From assembly GCA_002452405.1 (NCBI GenBank), contig DKFP01000008.1, positions 62,001 through 126,000 on the forward strand: 64,000 nt of DNA, written 5' to 3'. This stretch comes from Deferribacteraceae bacterium UBA6793. GTDB taxonomy: Bacteria > Chrysiogenota > Deferribacteres > Deferribacterales > Geovibrionaceae. The notes under the pieces are model-generated. The model saw only the letters and a list, made by a program, of their open reading frames with translations. It did no database searches and was not told the DNA's origin. Position numbers and translations under genes: made by a program. How positions within the stretch are numbered: the stretch's first letter is position 1; each line of letters begins with the position of its first letter. This document shows, piece after piece, positions 16,410-26,488 of the stretch.

Positions 16410-18260
16410 ATGAGCAAGTTCAAAAAGTTAGCGTCAATGGCGTTTCTCGCCGTTGTAATGACAGTCTCACTTGTGGCGTGCAGCGACAGCGACAGCGACG
16501 CAGCAACGCCCACACCCGATCCCGAAACACCAGCAGCAAAAAGCGTTTCTTTCACAGGAGTTAAAGCTCCCGAAACAGATACGGAAAAAAGGAGCGTCCT
16601 TGCTTCCGGTGCTGTGACAATCGACGGAAAGGAATATTCCATCGGATATCACACTATCCTCAGAAGCGGTGATAAACCCAGTTCAGATTCCGAATCTTTC
16701 GGTCAGCTTTATGACGAGAACGGAGACAAGGTTCTCAACCCTTCCGATGCTTCTGATTATATCTCTTCCGACAACGACTTCTCTTCACTGCTTACAGGTC
16801 TTGACGGAAATCTGTACATGATATCCCACTTCGAATCAGTTCCCGCAGCTATGTACATCACAAAGCTGAAACAGGATGCATCCGGCATTCTTTCCGCTGA
16901 AAAAACACGCCACATTGATTTTTCCGGCGTTAAAGGCGGCTGGGTACACTGCGCAGGCAGCGTTACACCCTGGGGCACGCATCTCGGTTCCGAAGAGTAT
17001 GAACCCGATGCGAAGATCGTTGACGCAACAACGGGCAAATTCAACGATACTTACGGCAACAGAATGGCTCTTTATTTCGGTCTGGCAACTAACCTGACAA
17101 CAGCGGGCGCATACAGCACAATGAACATCTATAACTACGGATGGCAGACAGAGCTTGCAGTTCAGAACTTCAACGCTGTCACAGTTACAAAACATTACAG
17201 CATGGGACGCGTTGCCCACGAGCTTGGTTATGTCATGCCCGATAAAAAGACTGCATACATCTCTGACGACGGCACAAACGTCGGTATGTTCAGATTTGTT
17301 GCCAATACTGCGGGAGACCTCTCCTCCGGTACTCTGTACGTTGCCAAATGGGCACAGACAGACGCAGCGAACGGCGGTTCTGCAAACATAACATGGATAA
17401 GCCTCGGATCAGCATCAGATGCTGAGATAAAGACTATGCTCGATTCACATGTCACATATGCTGACATCTTCGACGAAGTTGACATATCCGGCGGCGCAAC
17501 CTGCCCCGCGACTCACAACGAAATAAACACTACATACGGTCACCAGTGTCTCAAAGTTAAAACAGGCATGGAAAAAGCCGCTTCCAGACTGGAAACACGC
17601 CGCTATGCAGCAATGCTCGGCGGTACCACAGAGTTCCGCAAGATGGAAGGCATCACTCTTAACCCTGAAACAAGAACGATGTATCTTGCACTTTCCGAGA
17701 TAGGCAACGGTATGCTTGATGGCGGTTCAAACGACACTGGCGGTCCCAACGATATCAAAGTTGCTAAAAACACATGCGGTGCGGTATACGCTCTTGACCT
17801 CGACACAAACTATACAGCTACAAAAATGTATCCTGTTGTTGTGGGAACACCTGTCACAGCCGACTACGGTGCTGCTGATGATTCCAAAAAGTATGCTTCC
17901 GACGGCGCATTTGCGAACAACAAATGCTCTCTGGACGGCATAGCAAACCCCGACAACCTGACATTTATGCCCGGCTATAAAACGCTTATCATCGGCGAGG
18001 ATTCAGGCGCAGGACACGAAAACGACATGATATGGGCATACAGTGTCGATACGAAAACACTCACCCGTATCCAGACAACACCCTACGGTTCCGAAACCAC
18101 ATCTCCCTATTTCTACCCCAGCTACCACGGTTTCGGATACCTTATGAGCGTTATTCAGCACCCCTATGGCGAAGCAACAACCGGTATGCCCGCTGCGAAC
18201 AACACTGCTGATAAAAGAGCATACACAGGCTTCATAGGTCCTTTCCCCGCAATGGACTAA
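16410..18260 (+). CDS. PhoX-like (DUF839) lipoprotein
   Basis: 616 aa. A lipoprotein signal with lipobox LVAC puts Cys24 at the mature N-terminus. The body is the DUF839/PhoX beta-propeller family: LDGNLYMISHFESVP, WGTHLGSEEYEPDA, YSMGRVAHELGYVMPDKKTAYISDD (positions about 260-285), and a late LTFMPGYKTLIIGEDSG segment. PhoX enzymes are calcium- and iron-dependent alkaline phosphatases, but many DUF839 proteins have unknown substrates. Usual PhoX proteins use the Tat pathway; here the signal is Sec/lipoprotein. A strong GGAGG precedes the ATG. A dihaem lipoprotein gene follows. Confidence 0.82.
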   Translation: MSKFKKLASMAFLAVVMTVSLVACSDSDSDAATPTPDPETPAAKSVSFTGVKAPETDTEKRSVLASGAVTIDGKEYSIGYHTILRSGDKPSSDSESFGQLYDENGDKVLNPSDASDYISSDNDFSSLLTGLDGNLYMISHFESVPAAMYITKLKQDASGILSAEKTRHIDFSGVKGGWVHCAGSVTPWGTHLGSEEYEPDAKIVDATTGKFNDTYGNRMALYFGLATNLTTAGAYSTMNIYNYGWQTELAVQNFNAVTVTKHYSMGRVAHELGYVMPDKKTAYISDDGTNVGMFRFVANTAGDLSSGTLYVAKWAQTDAANGGSANITWISLGSASDAEIKTMLDSHVTYADIFDEVDISGGATCPATHNEINTTYGHQCLKVKTGMEKAASRLETRRYAAMLGGTTEFRKMEGITLNPETRTMYLALSEIGNGMLDGGSNDTGGPNDIKVAKNTCGAVYALDLDTNYTATKMYPVVVGTPVTADYGAADDSKKYASDGAFANNKCSLDGIANPDNLTFMPGYKTLIIGEDSGAGHENDMIWAYSVDTKTLTRIQTTPYGSETTSPYFYPSYHGFGYLMSVIQHPYGEATTGMPAANNTADKRAYTGFIGPFPAMD

Positions 18261-18289
18261 GAAGTAAGGTTTCCCTTTTTTGATAATAA

Positions 18290-18325
18290 GTTCCCCGTGA
18301 GGCTGCGGCTTCACGGGGAATTTTG
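18290..18325 (+). terminator. Terminator between the PhoX-like and dihaem genes
   Basis: Stem TTCCCCGTGA / TCACGGGGAA followed by TTTT. It may partly reduce expression of the downstream gene. Confidence 0.8.
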
Positions 18326-18349
18326 ATTTAACGATAAGGAGTGATCGAT

Positions 18350-20077
18350 ATGAAAAAACTTGGTGTGTTTTCCCTGTTGGGCGCCGTTATGCTTTTTGTC
18401 ACGGCTGCCTGCGGAGGCGGAGGAGGTTCCGCGTCGGCAACGCCGGAGGATAAGGTAAGCTCCCCGCTGTTTTCAAAATCAATGAAGAACGAGGCGGCGT
18501 TTATTCCGTCGCAATGTTACACTGTTACGGAAGGGGAGAACGGAGAAAAATTCAACCCATGCTACAGCTGTCACAAAAACTCTGTTGAACCCAACTACAC
18601 AAACGACGACGACTTGCAGGAAACATACACCTTTGCGGAATATGCGAACACGAACCACTGGACAAATCTGTTTGTTGACCGCACAAACGCCGTTGCCGCA
18701 CAGAGCGACAGCGAAATCCTTTCATACGTGCGGCAGGACAACTATAAATCCGCAGACGGAAAAATAATACTCGCTGAAAAACTGAGATCCGTTCCAAAAG
18801 AATGGGATTACAACGGCGACGGAAAATGGAACGGTTATACGCCGGACTGCTATTTCAACTTTGACAATGAGGGATTCGACCGCAACTCAGAAGGCGGCTA
18901 CACCGGATGGAGAGCCTACGCTTATGCGCCTTTTCTGGGGACTTTCTGGCCTACGAACGGTTCTACGGATGATGTACTTATCCGCCTCAGTGATATATTT
19001 ATGAAGGACGAAAGCGGCAATTTCAGCCTTGAAGTATACAAGACAAATCTTGCCATAGTTGAAGCGCTCATCAAGAAAAAGGATATTTCCATAGATCCGG
19101 TGAACGAGACCATATATGGCGTTGATCTGGACAAAAACGGCAGCCTCGGCACAGCTTCGGTCATAGAATACGACTGGCTGCCCACCGCAGGCAGATACAT
19201 GTATTATGTCGGTCTGGCAAAAACTAAACTCGCGGCCGGTGATGTGCATCTTGCGGCAGGGCTTTTTCCGGAAGGAACTGAGTTTCTGCACTCGGTGCGA
19301 TATATAAACGTAACCGACGGCGGGGACATAGCCATGGCTCCGCGCATGAAAGAACTGCGTTATTCCAAAAAGCTGCTGTGGATGACATACAGCGATCTGG
19401 AGTATGAGGCTTACGGCGAGTTTAAAGAGGAATATGATTTTCCGAACAGACTCTCCGTTTACTACGGCGATATAGAGAACGGACTAGGCAACCCGCAGGG
19501 CTGGGCGTTTCAGGCTTTCATAGAGGATGCAAAGGGCGATCTGCGCCCGCAGACGTATGAGGAGACGGTATTTTGTATGGGCTGTCACACTAGATTGGGC
19601 GCCACCAGCGACACCGTTTTTACATACAGCCGCAAATATGAAGACGCATCGAACAGACGCGGCTGGTTCCATTGGACGCAGAAGAGTATAAAAGGCACGC
19701 CTGAGCATAAGGTCGCATACGAAGGCAAGGGCGAGCAGTACGAATATACAATGTATTTGCAACAGAACATAGCGGGAGACGAGTTCAGGGACAACGATGA
19801 GGTTAAAGCGAAATTTTTCAATGCAGACGGCACTCTTAAAACCGATATGGTGACCGCGCTGCACTCCGACGTTTCCGTTCTGCTGTTTCCTTCATCGTCA
19901 AGGGCGCTGACTCTGAATAAGGCGTACAGAAGTATCGTTAAGGAACAGAGCTTTGTTTACGGACGGGATGCCAACGTCAAACCCGTTACAAACGTGCATA
20001 AGACCATCTCCCCGCAGGACAAACCTACAGGGTTGACGGATTTTATACTCTCAACAGCAACATCTCTTATATTCTGA
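18350..20077 (+). CDS. Dihaem c-type cytochrome lipoprotein of unknown role
   Basis: 575 aa from ATG 18350; the GTG at 18341 lies inside the ribosome-binding sequence TAAGGAGTG. Lipobox TAAC gives Cys21 as lipidated residue, followed by a Gly-rich linker. Two CxxCH sites are present, CYSCH (about residue 69) and CMGCH (about residue 412). Aromatic residues and Asp/Asn are common between them. I do not recognise the family. Same strand as the PhoX-like lipoprotein and with similar secretion route, so both may work at the outer membrane or periplasm. Confidence 0.8.
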   Translation: MKKLGVFSLLGAVMLFVTAACGGGGGSASATPEDKVSSPLFSKSMKNEAAFIPSQCYTVTEGENGEKFNPCYSCHKNSVEPNYTNDDDLQETYTFAEYANTNHWTNLFVDRTNAVAAQSDSEILSYVRQDNYKSADGKIILAEKLRSVPKEWDYNGDGKWNGYTPDCYFNFDNEGFDRNSEGGYTGWRAYAYAPFLGTFWPTNGSTDDVLIRLSDIFMKDESGNFSLEVYKTNLAIVEALIKKKDISIDPVNETIYGVDLDKNGSLGTASVIEYDWLPTAGRYMYYVGLAKTKLAAGDVHLAAGLFPEGTEFLHSVRYINVTDGGDIAMAPRMKELRYSKKLLWMTYSDLEYEAYGEFKEEYDFPNRLSVYYGDIENGLGNPQGWAFQAFIEDAKGDLRPQTYEETVFCMGCHTRLGATSDTVFTYSRKYEDASNRRGWFHWTQKSIKGTPEHKVAYEGKGEQYEYTMYLQQNIAGDEFRDNDEVKAKFFNADGTLKTDMVTALHSDVSVLLFPSSSRALTLNKAYRSIVKEQSFVYGRDANVKPVTNVHKTISPQDKPTGLTDFILSTATSLIF

Positions 20078-20082
20078 TACGA

Positions 20083-20112
20083 AAAGGGCGGTCATCCGAC
20101 CGCCCTTTCTAT
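20083..20112 (+). terminator. Terminator after dihaem lipoprotein gene
   Basis: Stem AAAGGGCGGTC / GACCGCCCTTT with loop ATCC. Confidence 0.85.
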
Positions 20113-20142
20113 TTTGTTCTATTGATTGGTTTTTTTGCATAA

Positions 20143-20264
20143 TATTTTTTCAGGAAGAAAAAACTCTGTGGTTATTTGCTTCCACGGATGGAAGCCGCTT
20201 GCGTGAGCGCAGGGAGGCTTTGCCGACCGTAGCGTTGCAGAATTTTTTCAGGAAGAAAAAATTC
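20143..20264. repeat. Hairpin repeat element with CAGGAAG loop, downstream of MCP
   Basis: Two AT-rich hairpins bracket a segment rich in GAGCGCAG and GCTTTGCCG. The distal one is a perfect 12-bp stem, CAGAATTTTTTC / GAAAAAATTCTG, around AGGAA. The proximal one is shorter (TTTTTTC / GAAAAAA) with the same AGGAA loop. The same architecture occurs at 41793-42066 with a different stem sequence. The element ends just past the stop codon of the minus-strand chemoreceptor gene. Confidence 0.6.
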
Positions 20265-20273
20265 TGGTATTTA

Positions 20274-21920
20274 TTATGTCCTGAACCGGCTCACCAGCAT
20301 AGACAGATCTTCCGTCTGCTTCTGAAGGTCTGTTACAGTGTTGGAAACCTCCGTAACGGAAATGTTGCTCTGTTCCACTCCGTTTGAAAGTGTCTGTGTG
20401 TTCCCGTTGATATTATGGATAGCCTGAACCTGTTCGGAAACAGCCGTTTCTATATGTCTGCTCGCTTCTGTTATGGTATCCACGGAACTCACGATATTTT
20501 CGAACATACTCTCCGTGTCCCGGATAACAACAACGCCGTTTTCCACCTTTTTGCTGGCGGCTTTCATGTTGTCCGATGCAACGGACGATTCTTTCTGGAG
20601 GTTTAGAATGATGGTCTCTATTTCCTTTATCGCCTTCTGGGAGCGTTCCGCAAGTTTTCGCACTTCGTCCGCCACAACGGCAAATCCGCGTCCGTGTTCG
20701 CCAGCTCTTGCCGCCTCTATGGCTGCGTTCAGCGCCAGAAGATTTGTCTGGTCGGCTATATCGTTTATGACGTTTAGTATGTTGCCTATTTCCTCTGAAG
20801 AGTTTGAAAGCTGACCTATGGTCTTGCCTAGGTTTTCAACCTCCTCTTTGATGGACATAACGCTGGAAACCGCTTCCATAAGCATCTCTCTTCCATCGTG
20901 AATAAAGTTGTTTGCCTGTTCCGCCTTATCTGTTACATCCTGAACGGAGCGCACTACCTCCGATGCGGACGTGCTCATCTCTTCCGTAGCCGAAGCAACT
21001 GCGGAGAGCTGCATCGTCTGTTCCTGAAAGTTCTGCGCCAGTTTTTCTGAAGTGGCGGAAAGTTCTGCGTTGCCGGAAGCGATGCTTTCAGAATTCTGCT
21101 TAACGGTGTTTATGATGTCCCTCAGTTTATTAACGAACTGATTGAAATACTTTGCAAGTTCACCGACTTCGTCTCCTGATGTTACCGGAAGTTTCTTTGT
21201 AAGGTCGCCTTCGCCTTCTGAGATGTCTTTAAGCATACCGGCGGTCTGCTTTATACTTTTTACAATGACAGAACCGAGTTTAAATGCAACCGCAGCGCCG
21301 ACAACAAGACCGAAGATGATGACGCTGATGAACATGTATTTGGATGTGGTAAAGGTTGTGTTAGCCGTGTTGTGCTCGTCTTCTGCGTCTTTAAGGTTTG
21401 TTTCCGTGAGACTGTTCAGATTTTCCCGCATGGTATCAAAAAGTTTGCTTGCCTCTCCGTATGAAAGGGCGGCTGCGGCGCGTCTGGAATCCTCTGTGTT
21501 TTCTGCCGAAAGTTTCAGCACCTGTTGGGATACAACCTTCCAGTTGGCATAATCTGAGTGAAATTTGTTTATGGTTTCCTCAGTTTTATCAGTTTTGCTG
21601 AGAGCCTCGTATTTTCCGAAACGGGTCACAACCTGTTCCATATTTTCGTTGTATGAATCCAGAAAATCTTTGTATTCCGGTGCATCCGCTGGTGTAACGG
21701 TTATGGCGCGCTCCGCCAGCAGCAGCTGGTGCAGGTCTCTGTCCGCCTCTATAAGGTAATCCATTGAAGGAAGGCGAACCGAGAAAATTGAAGCCTGAGT
21801 ATTATTGATCTTCGTAAGCCCGAAATGACCTATGATTCCACATATCAGAAGCATAAGCATCAGCGTGCCCAGTCCGAGATTGATTTTGGTTCTGATTGAA
21901 AAATTAGCAAGAAAATTCAT
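20274..21920 (-). CDS. Methyl-accepting chemotaxis protein
   Basis: 548 aa. First membrane segment at residues 12-32, a four-helix-bundle-like periplasmic sensor to about residue 190, second membrane segment (FISVIIFGLVVGAAVAFKLG), HAMP domain, and a cytoplasmic signalling tip with the highly conserved IADQTNLLALNAAIEAARAG segment. It senses an unknown ligand and controls CheA through CheW. It stands alone; other chemotaxis genes in this window are the CheW-CheZ fusion at 42064 and the CheY-like gene at 25841. Confidence 0.95.
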   Translation of the reverse strand: MNFLANFSIRTKINLGLGTLMLMLLICGIIGHFGLTKINNTQASIFSVRLPSMDYLIEADRDLHQLLLAERAITVTPADAPEYKDFLDSYNENMEQVVTRFGKYEALSKTDKTEETINKFHSDYANWKVVSQQVLKLSAENTEDSRRAAAALSYGEASKLFDTMRENLNSLTETNLKDAEDEHNTANTTFTTSKYMFISVIIFGLVVGAAVAFKLGSVIVKSIKQTAGMLKDISEGEGDLTKKLPVTSGDEVGELAKYFNQFVNKLRDIINTVKQNSESIASGNAELSATSEKLAQNFQEQTMQLSAVASATEEMSTSASEVVRSVQDVTDKAEQANNFIHDGREMLMEAVSSVMSIKEEVENLGKTIGQLSNSSEEIGNILNVINDIADQTNLLALNAAIEAARAGEHGRGFAVVADEVRKLAERSQKAIKEIETIILNLQKESSVASDNMKAASKKVENGVVVIRDTESMFENIVSSVDTITEASRHIETAVSEQVQAIHNINGNTQTLSNGVEQSNISVTEVSNTVTDLQKQTEDLSMLVSRFRT

Positions 21921-22062
21921 ATTAAACCCCGAAAAGCAGTAACATATTTTGTATTTATAATGATTATATGTTTTGAACTATGATAATCAAAGCGAAAAAT
22001 CGGTCATAGGTGAAATAATAACACTTATGAATCAGAAGTTAAAATATGATTTATGATGTTTA

Positions 22063-23877
22063 TCAAAGATTAATTCTTGTGACTACACCGTGGAGTTTTT
22101 CTGAGGGAAGTCTGTAAAACTGTACGAATGATGGCGTGACCTTTCTGATGAGAGAATAAAATCTCCATATAGGGTTGTCGGTCATGATGTCCTCCACCCC
22201 GTAAAAGACCACGGCTTCGTTTATTCCGGCGTTTTTGAATATTTTGTCTATGTCCACGCCTGATTCCATATAACCCATCCGTATGTCGAATACGCGCAGA
22301 CCGTCCGAAAGATCATCCTTGAACTGCCAGCTTATTCCGAATGGCTCGTCTGTGACGTTTATGGAGATGAATATATTGTCTTTATAAATTATGTTGTTGA
22401 TGAACATGGTCTTTGCTATGTAGGGCGGGATGAAGTTCACATCTCTTATGAAGAAAAGCCCTGTGCCGTCCAGCTTTGAAGAATTAAGATATTTTGCCTC
22501 ATACTGTTTTAAAAAGTCTTCGATCCGAACGGGTTTAATGGCTTTATACATCCTTTTGCCGCCCTTTGTGTAAACGACGATAACAAGGAACGGAACCGAC
22601 GCTATCAGAAGCGACCAGAAACCGCCGTGGGGAATTTTCAGCATGTTCGAAGAGAGGAACAGTATATCTATAACCGTTATGAAAACGGCGACATAGGCTT
22701 TAAGATAATCTTTTCTTATGAAAAAGATGAATGAAATTATTATGCCTGTGATGGTCATTGAACCTGTAACGGCAAGACCATATGCTGCCGCCATGTGTTC
22801 CGAGTTCTGAAACACGAACATAGCTATGAGAACACAGACCAGCAGGAACCAGTTGACCGTTGGGATGTATATCTGTGAACGCATCTCGTCGGAGGTATAG
22901 TCCACCTTTAAAAGAGGGAGGATGCGCGTTGTTATAGCCTGATATATAACTGAGAACATTCCGCTTATCATCGCCTGTGAAGCAATTATGGTCGCCATCA
23001 CTGACAGGAACAGAAACGGTATGTAAAGAACGGGTGTCTGACTGTAAACCATTTCGAAGAGTATGTTTTTTGCGCCTGAATGTTCAAGGAGAAATGCAGC
23101 CTGTCCCATGTAGCTGAACACCAGAACGAAAAAGACCATTGACCATGCTCTTATAATGGGTGCTCTGCCGAAATGTCCCATATCGGCGTAAAGCGCTTCC
23201 CCGCCTGTTGCGCAGAGTATGACCTCTGACAGTACGAAAAAGCCCACAACTCCGTGTGTGCCGACAAATTCAACGGCATAGAGCGGATTTACCGCAAGGA
23301 GGATCTCCGGATGGTGAAAAAGAGAAGCAAGACCGGTAATAAGCAACACTGTAAACCAGACCAGCATCACAGGACCGAAGAACACTGCGACCTTTTCGGT
23401 TCCTTTGCTCTGCACAGAGAAAAGCCCGACAGCTATCAGTGCCGCTATGAATATCAGAAGCCCTTGTGAAACACCAGAAAAAGACGGTATCTGCCGCAGA
23501 CCTTCCACAGCGGAAAGGATACTGATTGCAGGAGTGATAACCCCGTCGCCGACGAGAAGAGAAACGCCCACGTATGTGAGAAGAGTGAAAAAAGCTGTTT
23601 TCCGTCCGGATTTCAAAAGCGGAGTGAGTATCTCCATAAGAACGATGGTGCCGCCTTCCCCGCGTTTACTCAGGCTCATGGACAGCCATGCATATTCCAC
23701 CGTAACCAGAAGGAACATCGTCCAGAAAATGAGCGATACAACACCCATTATGTTGAGTTTTGTGGGTTCAAGCAACAGGAAAATGACCGTCAGTGTGTAT
23801 ATCGGGCTGGTGCCGATATCACCGAATACGAGACCCAAAGATTTAACTATCTTTGCCCAGTCCGTACGTGTCAGCAT
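22063..23877 (-). CDS. kup: Kup-family potassium uptake protein
   Basis: 604 aa with about 12 membrane segments and a C-terminal cytoplasmic domain. Diagnostic sequence near the N-terminus: LVFGDIGTSPIYTL, then SLIFWTMFLLVTVEY and GEGGTIVLMEIL. Kup imports potassium together with protons. Length is a little under the E. coli protein. Monocistronic, no linked regulator seen. Confidence 0.95.
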   Translation of the reverse strand: MLTRTDWAKIVKSLGLVFGDIGTSPIYTLTVIFLLLEPTKLNIMGVVSLIFWTMFLLVTVEYAWLSMSLSKRGEGGTIVLMEILTPLLKSGRKTAFFTLLTYVGVSLLVGDGVITPAISILSAVEGLRQIPSFSGVSQGLLIFIAALIAVGLFSVQSKGTEKVAVFFGPVMLVWFTVLLITGLASLFHHPEILLAVNPLYAVEFVGTHGVVGFFVLSEVILCATGGEALYADMGHFGRAPIIRAWSMVFFVLVFSYMGQAAFLLEHSGAKNILFEMVYSQTPVLYIPFLFLSVMATIIASQAMISGMFSVIYQAITTRILPLLKVDYTSDEMRSQIYIPTVNWFLLVCVLIAMFVFQNSEHMAAAYGLAVTGSMTITGIIISFIFFIRKDYLKAYVAVFITVIDILFLSSNMLKIPHGGFWSLLIASVPFLVIVVYTKGGKRMYKAIKPVRIEDFLKQYEAKYLNSSKLDGTGLFFIRDVNFIPPYIAKTMFINNIIYKDNIFISINVTDEPFGISWQFKDDLSDGLRVFDIRMGYMESGVDIDKIFKNAGINEAVVFYGVEDIMTDNPIWRFYSLIRKVTPSFVQFYRLPSEKLHGVVTRINL

Positions 23878-23947
23878 TAAATGACGTATCCCGTTTTTAA
23901 AATTAGAAACATCTGCAAAAAATACGCTTGTTTGTCATGAGTGTCAA

Positions 23948-25720
23948 TTATGATTTTTGTAACCTCATCGGGAAGGTTATTATAGTTGTCAGCCCGTTTG
24001 CGTTTTCAAAAGACAGATTTCCGTAAAGCTGCTCTGTCAGGCTGTGTATCAGCATCATGCCCAGACTGTCCTTTTCGTGTGCATTTTCATCAAGCCCTTT
24101 GCCGTTGTCGCTGACAGTAAGTATTGCTTTTCCTCTGTCCTCTTTCAGGCTGATGCGGATAGACGGAAATTCGGTTTCGGCGAAGGCGTGTTTAATGCTG
24201 TTGGTCACAAGTTCGTTGATGAGCAGTCCGCATGTTATGGTCGAGGATATGGGCAGGTCTATCTTCTCTATGTCGGTTTCGAATTTTATCATGCTGCCGG
24301 TATGGGTGAAAGTTACTGAGTAATAGTCTATGAGTTTCGCAAAATAGTCAGCCATATCAACGGTTGAGAGATCTTCCGATTTATACAGGCAGTCGTGCAT
24401 CAGCGCCATAGACATAACGCGGGACTGCGCGTTTTTAAGAATGTCCCCGACCGACTGATCACCGGAATCCGCTGTGTCCGACTGTAAAGAGAGGATACCG
24501 GAAACTATCTGGAGGTTATTTTTGACCCTGTGGTGAAGTTCACTTAAAAGAATATCCTTTTCTTGCAGAGCCTTGGTTATGGCTGAGTCTTTCGCTATCC
24601 TTTCGGTTATATCGAAGAAAGATACAACGGCACCTGTTGCTTTTCCATCAAGCAAAATGGGCGATGCGAACATTTCGCCGAAAAATTCAGTTCCGTCTTT
24701 CCGCACAAAGGTTTCGACACAGTTGAGCGGTTTTCCGGTTCCTATCGCCTTCATGATTATGCAGTCTGCTGATTCCATCGGCATCCCCTGCTCATCCCTG
24801 TTGTGGGTCAGCAGGATATGGTTTTTACCCACCAGTTCCTCTGACGTGTACCTGAGTGTTTTGCTGAGTGCACTGTTGATGAAGGTTATGCTGCCCAGTC
24901 TGTCCACGCCGAAAATACTTTCTGATGCGGATTGAAGGATGGATTCGCTGCGGCTCATGGAGGCGTTGAGAACTGTTTCGCGGTCGTGTAAACGCGTGAG
25001 CATACGCACAATGTTGAGATATCCTATTCTGAATAGGATAAGTATCAGCACATAAAGGATTACGTGTCCGACATATGCAGATTTTTCAATGTCCTTTTCG
25101 CCTTTTATAATGTCGGAAATATTTGTTACAACGCTGATTGCACCGCGGATATCGCCGACTTTGTAACCTTGAAAAGCGTGGCATTTAAGGCATGGTTTCT
25201 CTATGAAAAAGGGCGCCATGAGACGAAATTCGTATCTCGCATCATGCTTTTCCATAAAATAATATTCTTTTCCGGTTTTCAGCACCTCGTCAAGCGCCTT
25301 AACCTCCCATCCGTCCGGTACGTTAACAGGATTCAGGAGTTTATCGCTGACCAGTCTTGTGCGGACGAGGTTTGCATCTTTGTTAAATTCGTACATCTGA
25401 CGAACCATGTACGCCGGGTTCACAAGGGTGAGCGTTCTTCCGTCCGGAAGTTTGATGTCGCGGTCTTTTATGTGTGAGAGATACGGGTTGGGGATGGTTG
25501 TATTTGTAAAGGTATAAACGCCGCCGTGTCTCGATGCCCATCTGCGGAACATTTTGTCTTTTTCAAGCGCCATCCGCCCCTGAGCGAGAGCCGTTATAAG
25601 GGTGTTTTTTTTCGCAGTGTTTATAGTCCATATCAGTGATCCACCCACTGCGACGGTCCACATAAACACAAGTGCTACGAAGTAGTTTTGAATCAATCTG
25701 ATACTGTTTGGCTGCTTCAT
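23948..25720 (-). CDS. Haem-binding (DUF3365) PAS sensor histidine kinase
   Basis: 590 aa. An N-terminal membrane segment (about 13-33) is followed by a periplasmic DUF3365/Tll0287-like domain with one haem c motif, PCLKCHAFQGYKVGDIRG, a second membrane segment near residue 225, a PAS domain (SASESIFGVDRLGSITF to FFDITERIA), and a HisKA_2-type kinase with ELHHRVKNNLQIVSGIL and an ATPase domain with DNGKGL. A covalently bound haem facing the periplasm suggests sensing of redox state or a small gas. It is divergent from a single-domain response regulator, the likely partner. Confidence 0.92.
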   Translation of the reverse strand: MKQPNSIRLIQNYFVALVFMWTVAVGGSLIWTINTAKKNTLITALAQGRMALEKDKMFRRWASRHGGVYTFTNTTIPNPYLSHIKDRDIKLPDGRTLTLVNPAYMVRQMYEFNKDANLVRTRLVSDKLLNPVNVPDGWEVKALDEVLKTGKEYYFMEKHDARYEFRLMAPFFIEKPCLKCHAFQGYKVGDIRGAISVVTNISDIIKGEKDIEKSAYVGHVILYVLILILFRIGYLNIVRMLTRLHDRETVLNASMSRSESILQSASESIFGVDRLGSITFINSALSKTLRYTSEELVGKNHILLTHNRDEQGMPMESADCIIMKAIGTGKPLNCVETFVRKDGTEFFGEMFASPILLDGKATGAVVSFFDITERIAKDSAITKALQEKDILLSELHHRVKNNLQIVSGILSLQSDTADSGDQSVGDILKNAQSRVMSMALMHDCLYKSEDLSTVDMADYFAKLIDYYSVTFTHTGSMIKFETDIEKIDLPISSTITCGLLINELVTNSIKHAFAETEFPSIRISLKEDRGKAILTVSDNGKGLDENAHEKDSLGMMLIHSLTEQLYGNLSFENANGLTTIITFPMRLQKS

Positions 25721-25808
25721 TTCTCACCTTTGGTAATTATAACAGTTTTTTTATGTGTCAGCATGTAAATTTTTCAACATAGACTTGTCGTTTATGTTAA
25801 TATGCGGC

Positions 25809-25825
25809 ATACTATTGTATAGTAT
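25809..25825. promoter_or_regulatory. Inverted repeat before cheY-like gene
   Basis: ATACTA - TTGTA - TAGTAT, 15 bases before the ATG at 25841. Possible operator in the divergent region with the haem kinase. Confidence 0.4.
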
Positions 25826-25840
25826 TAAACGGGTGAGGTT

Positions 25841-26197
25841 ATGAACGTGCAGGAGATGACTGTTCTTTATGTCGAAGATGAAGCTATTACCCGCATGTAT
25901 TTTGCCAGAATGCTGTCCAAAAGAGTTAAAGAGGTTGTCCTTGCTAAGGACGGTCAGGATGGTCTGGACAAAGTAAATGAGTCTGCGCCTGACATCATCA
26001 TAACAGATATAAACATGCCTGTTATGGACGGAAGGGAGATGGTGCGCCGCCTGCGCGAAAAAGGCTGCGAAACACCAATAATTGCCCTGACGGCGTATGA
26101 ATATACAAAGGATGAACTGCGCGTGGACGACGTCATCCGCAAACCTGTAAATCTCGAAAGACTTATGTCCAGCATTTCCAGTTTATACGCAAGTTAA
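25841..26197 (+). CDS. CheY-like single-domain response regulator
   Basis: 118 aa, receiver domain only. EDE acidic cluster at residues 13-15, phospho-accepting Asp in ITDINMP, Thr/Ser in ALTAYE and Lys in IRKP. No output domain, so it acts by protein contact or in a phosphorelay. GTGAGG precedes the ATG. Divergent from the haem-binding kinase. Confidence 0.93.
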   Translation: MNVQEMTVLYVEDEAITRMYFARMLSKRVKEVVLAKDGQDGLDKVNESAPDIIITDINMPVMDGREMVRRLREKGCETPIIALTAYEYTKDELRVDDVIRKPVNLERLMSSISSLYAS

Positions 26198-26221
26198 GGT
26201 TTAATACCATTCATGATATTC

Positions 26222-26249
26222 AAAGGGCGCTTTTATGCGCCCTTTTTTT
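26222..26249 (+). terminator. Terminator after cheY-like gene
   Basis: Stem AAAGGGCGC / GCGCCCTTT with TTTTAT loop and a T7 tail. Confidence 0.9.
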
Positions 26250-26488
26250 GTTATGAATCTGTTTTATTATTTCTGCACATTATTTTTAAACAGATGCAAT
26301 ATGATTCCGCCATGTGTCCTATGCAGTAAAAGGCGATTGGTTAGTTTTCCGGAATTACCTTTTACGGCAATATCCTTTACAATCTTTACTTCAATTTTAA
26401 ATCATTAACACCATCCTGACAAAATTACAGCTATAACTTTATTAAGCAATATTGGTATTGACGTTTTTTAACCTTAAAAGGAGGAACA

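Noticed and set aside
18341..18349. GTG start for the dihaem lipoprotein
   Set aside because: The GTG is part of the ribosome-binding sequence; the ATG nine bases later gives a proper signal peptide.
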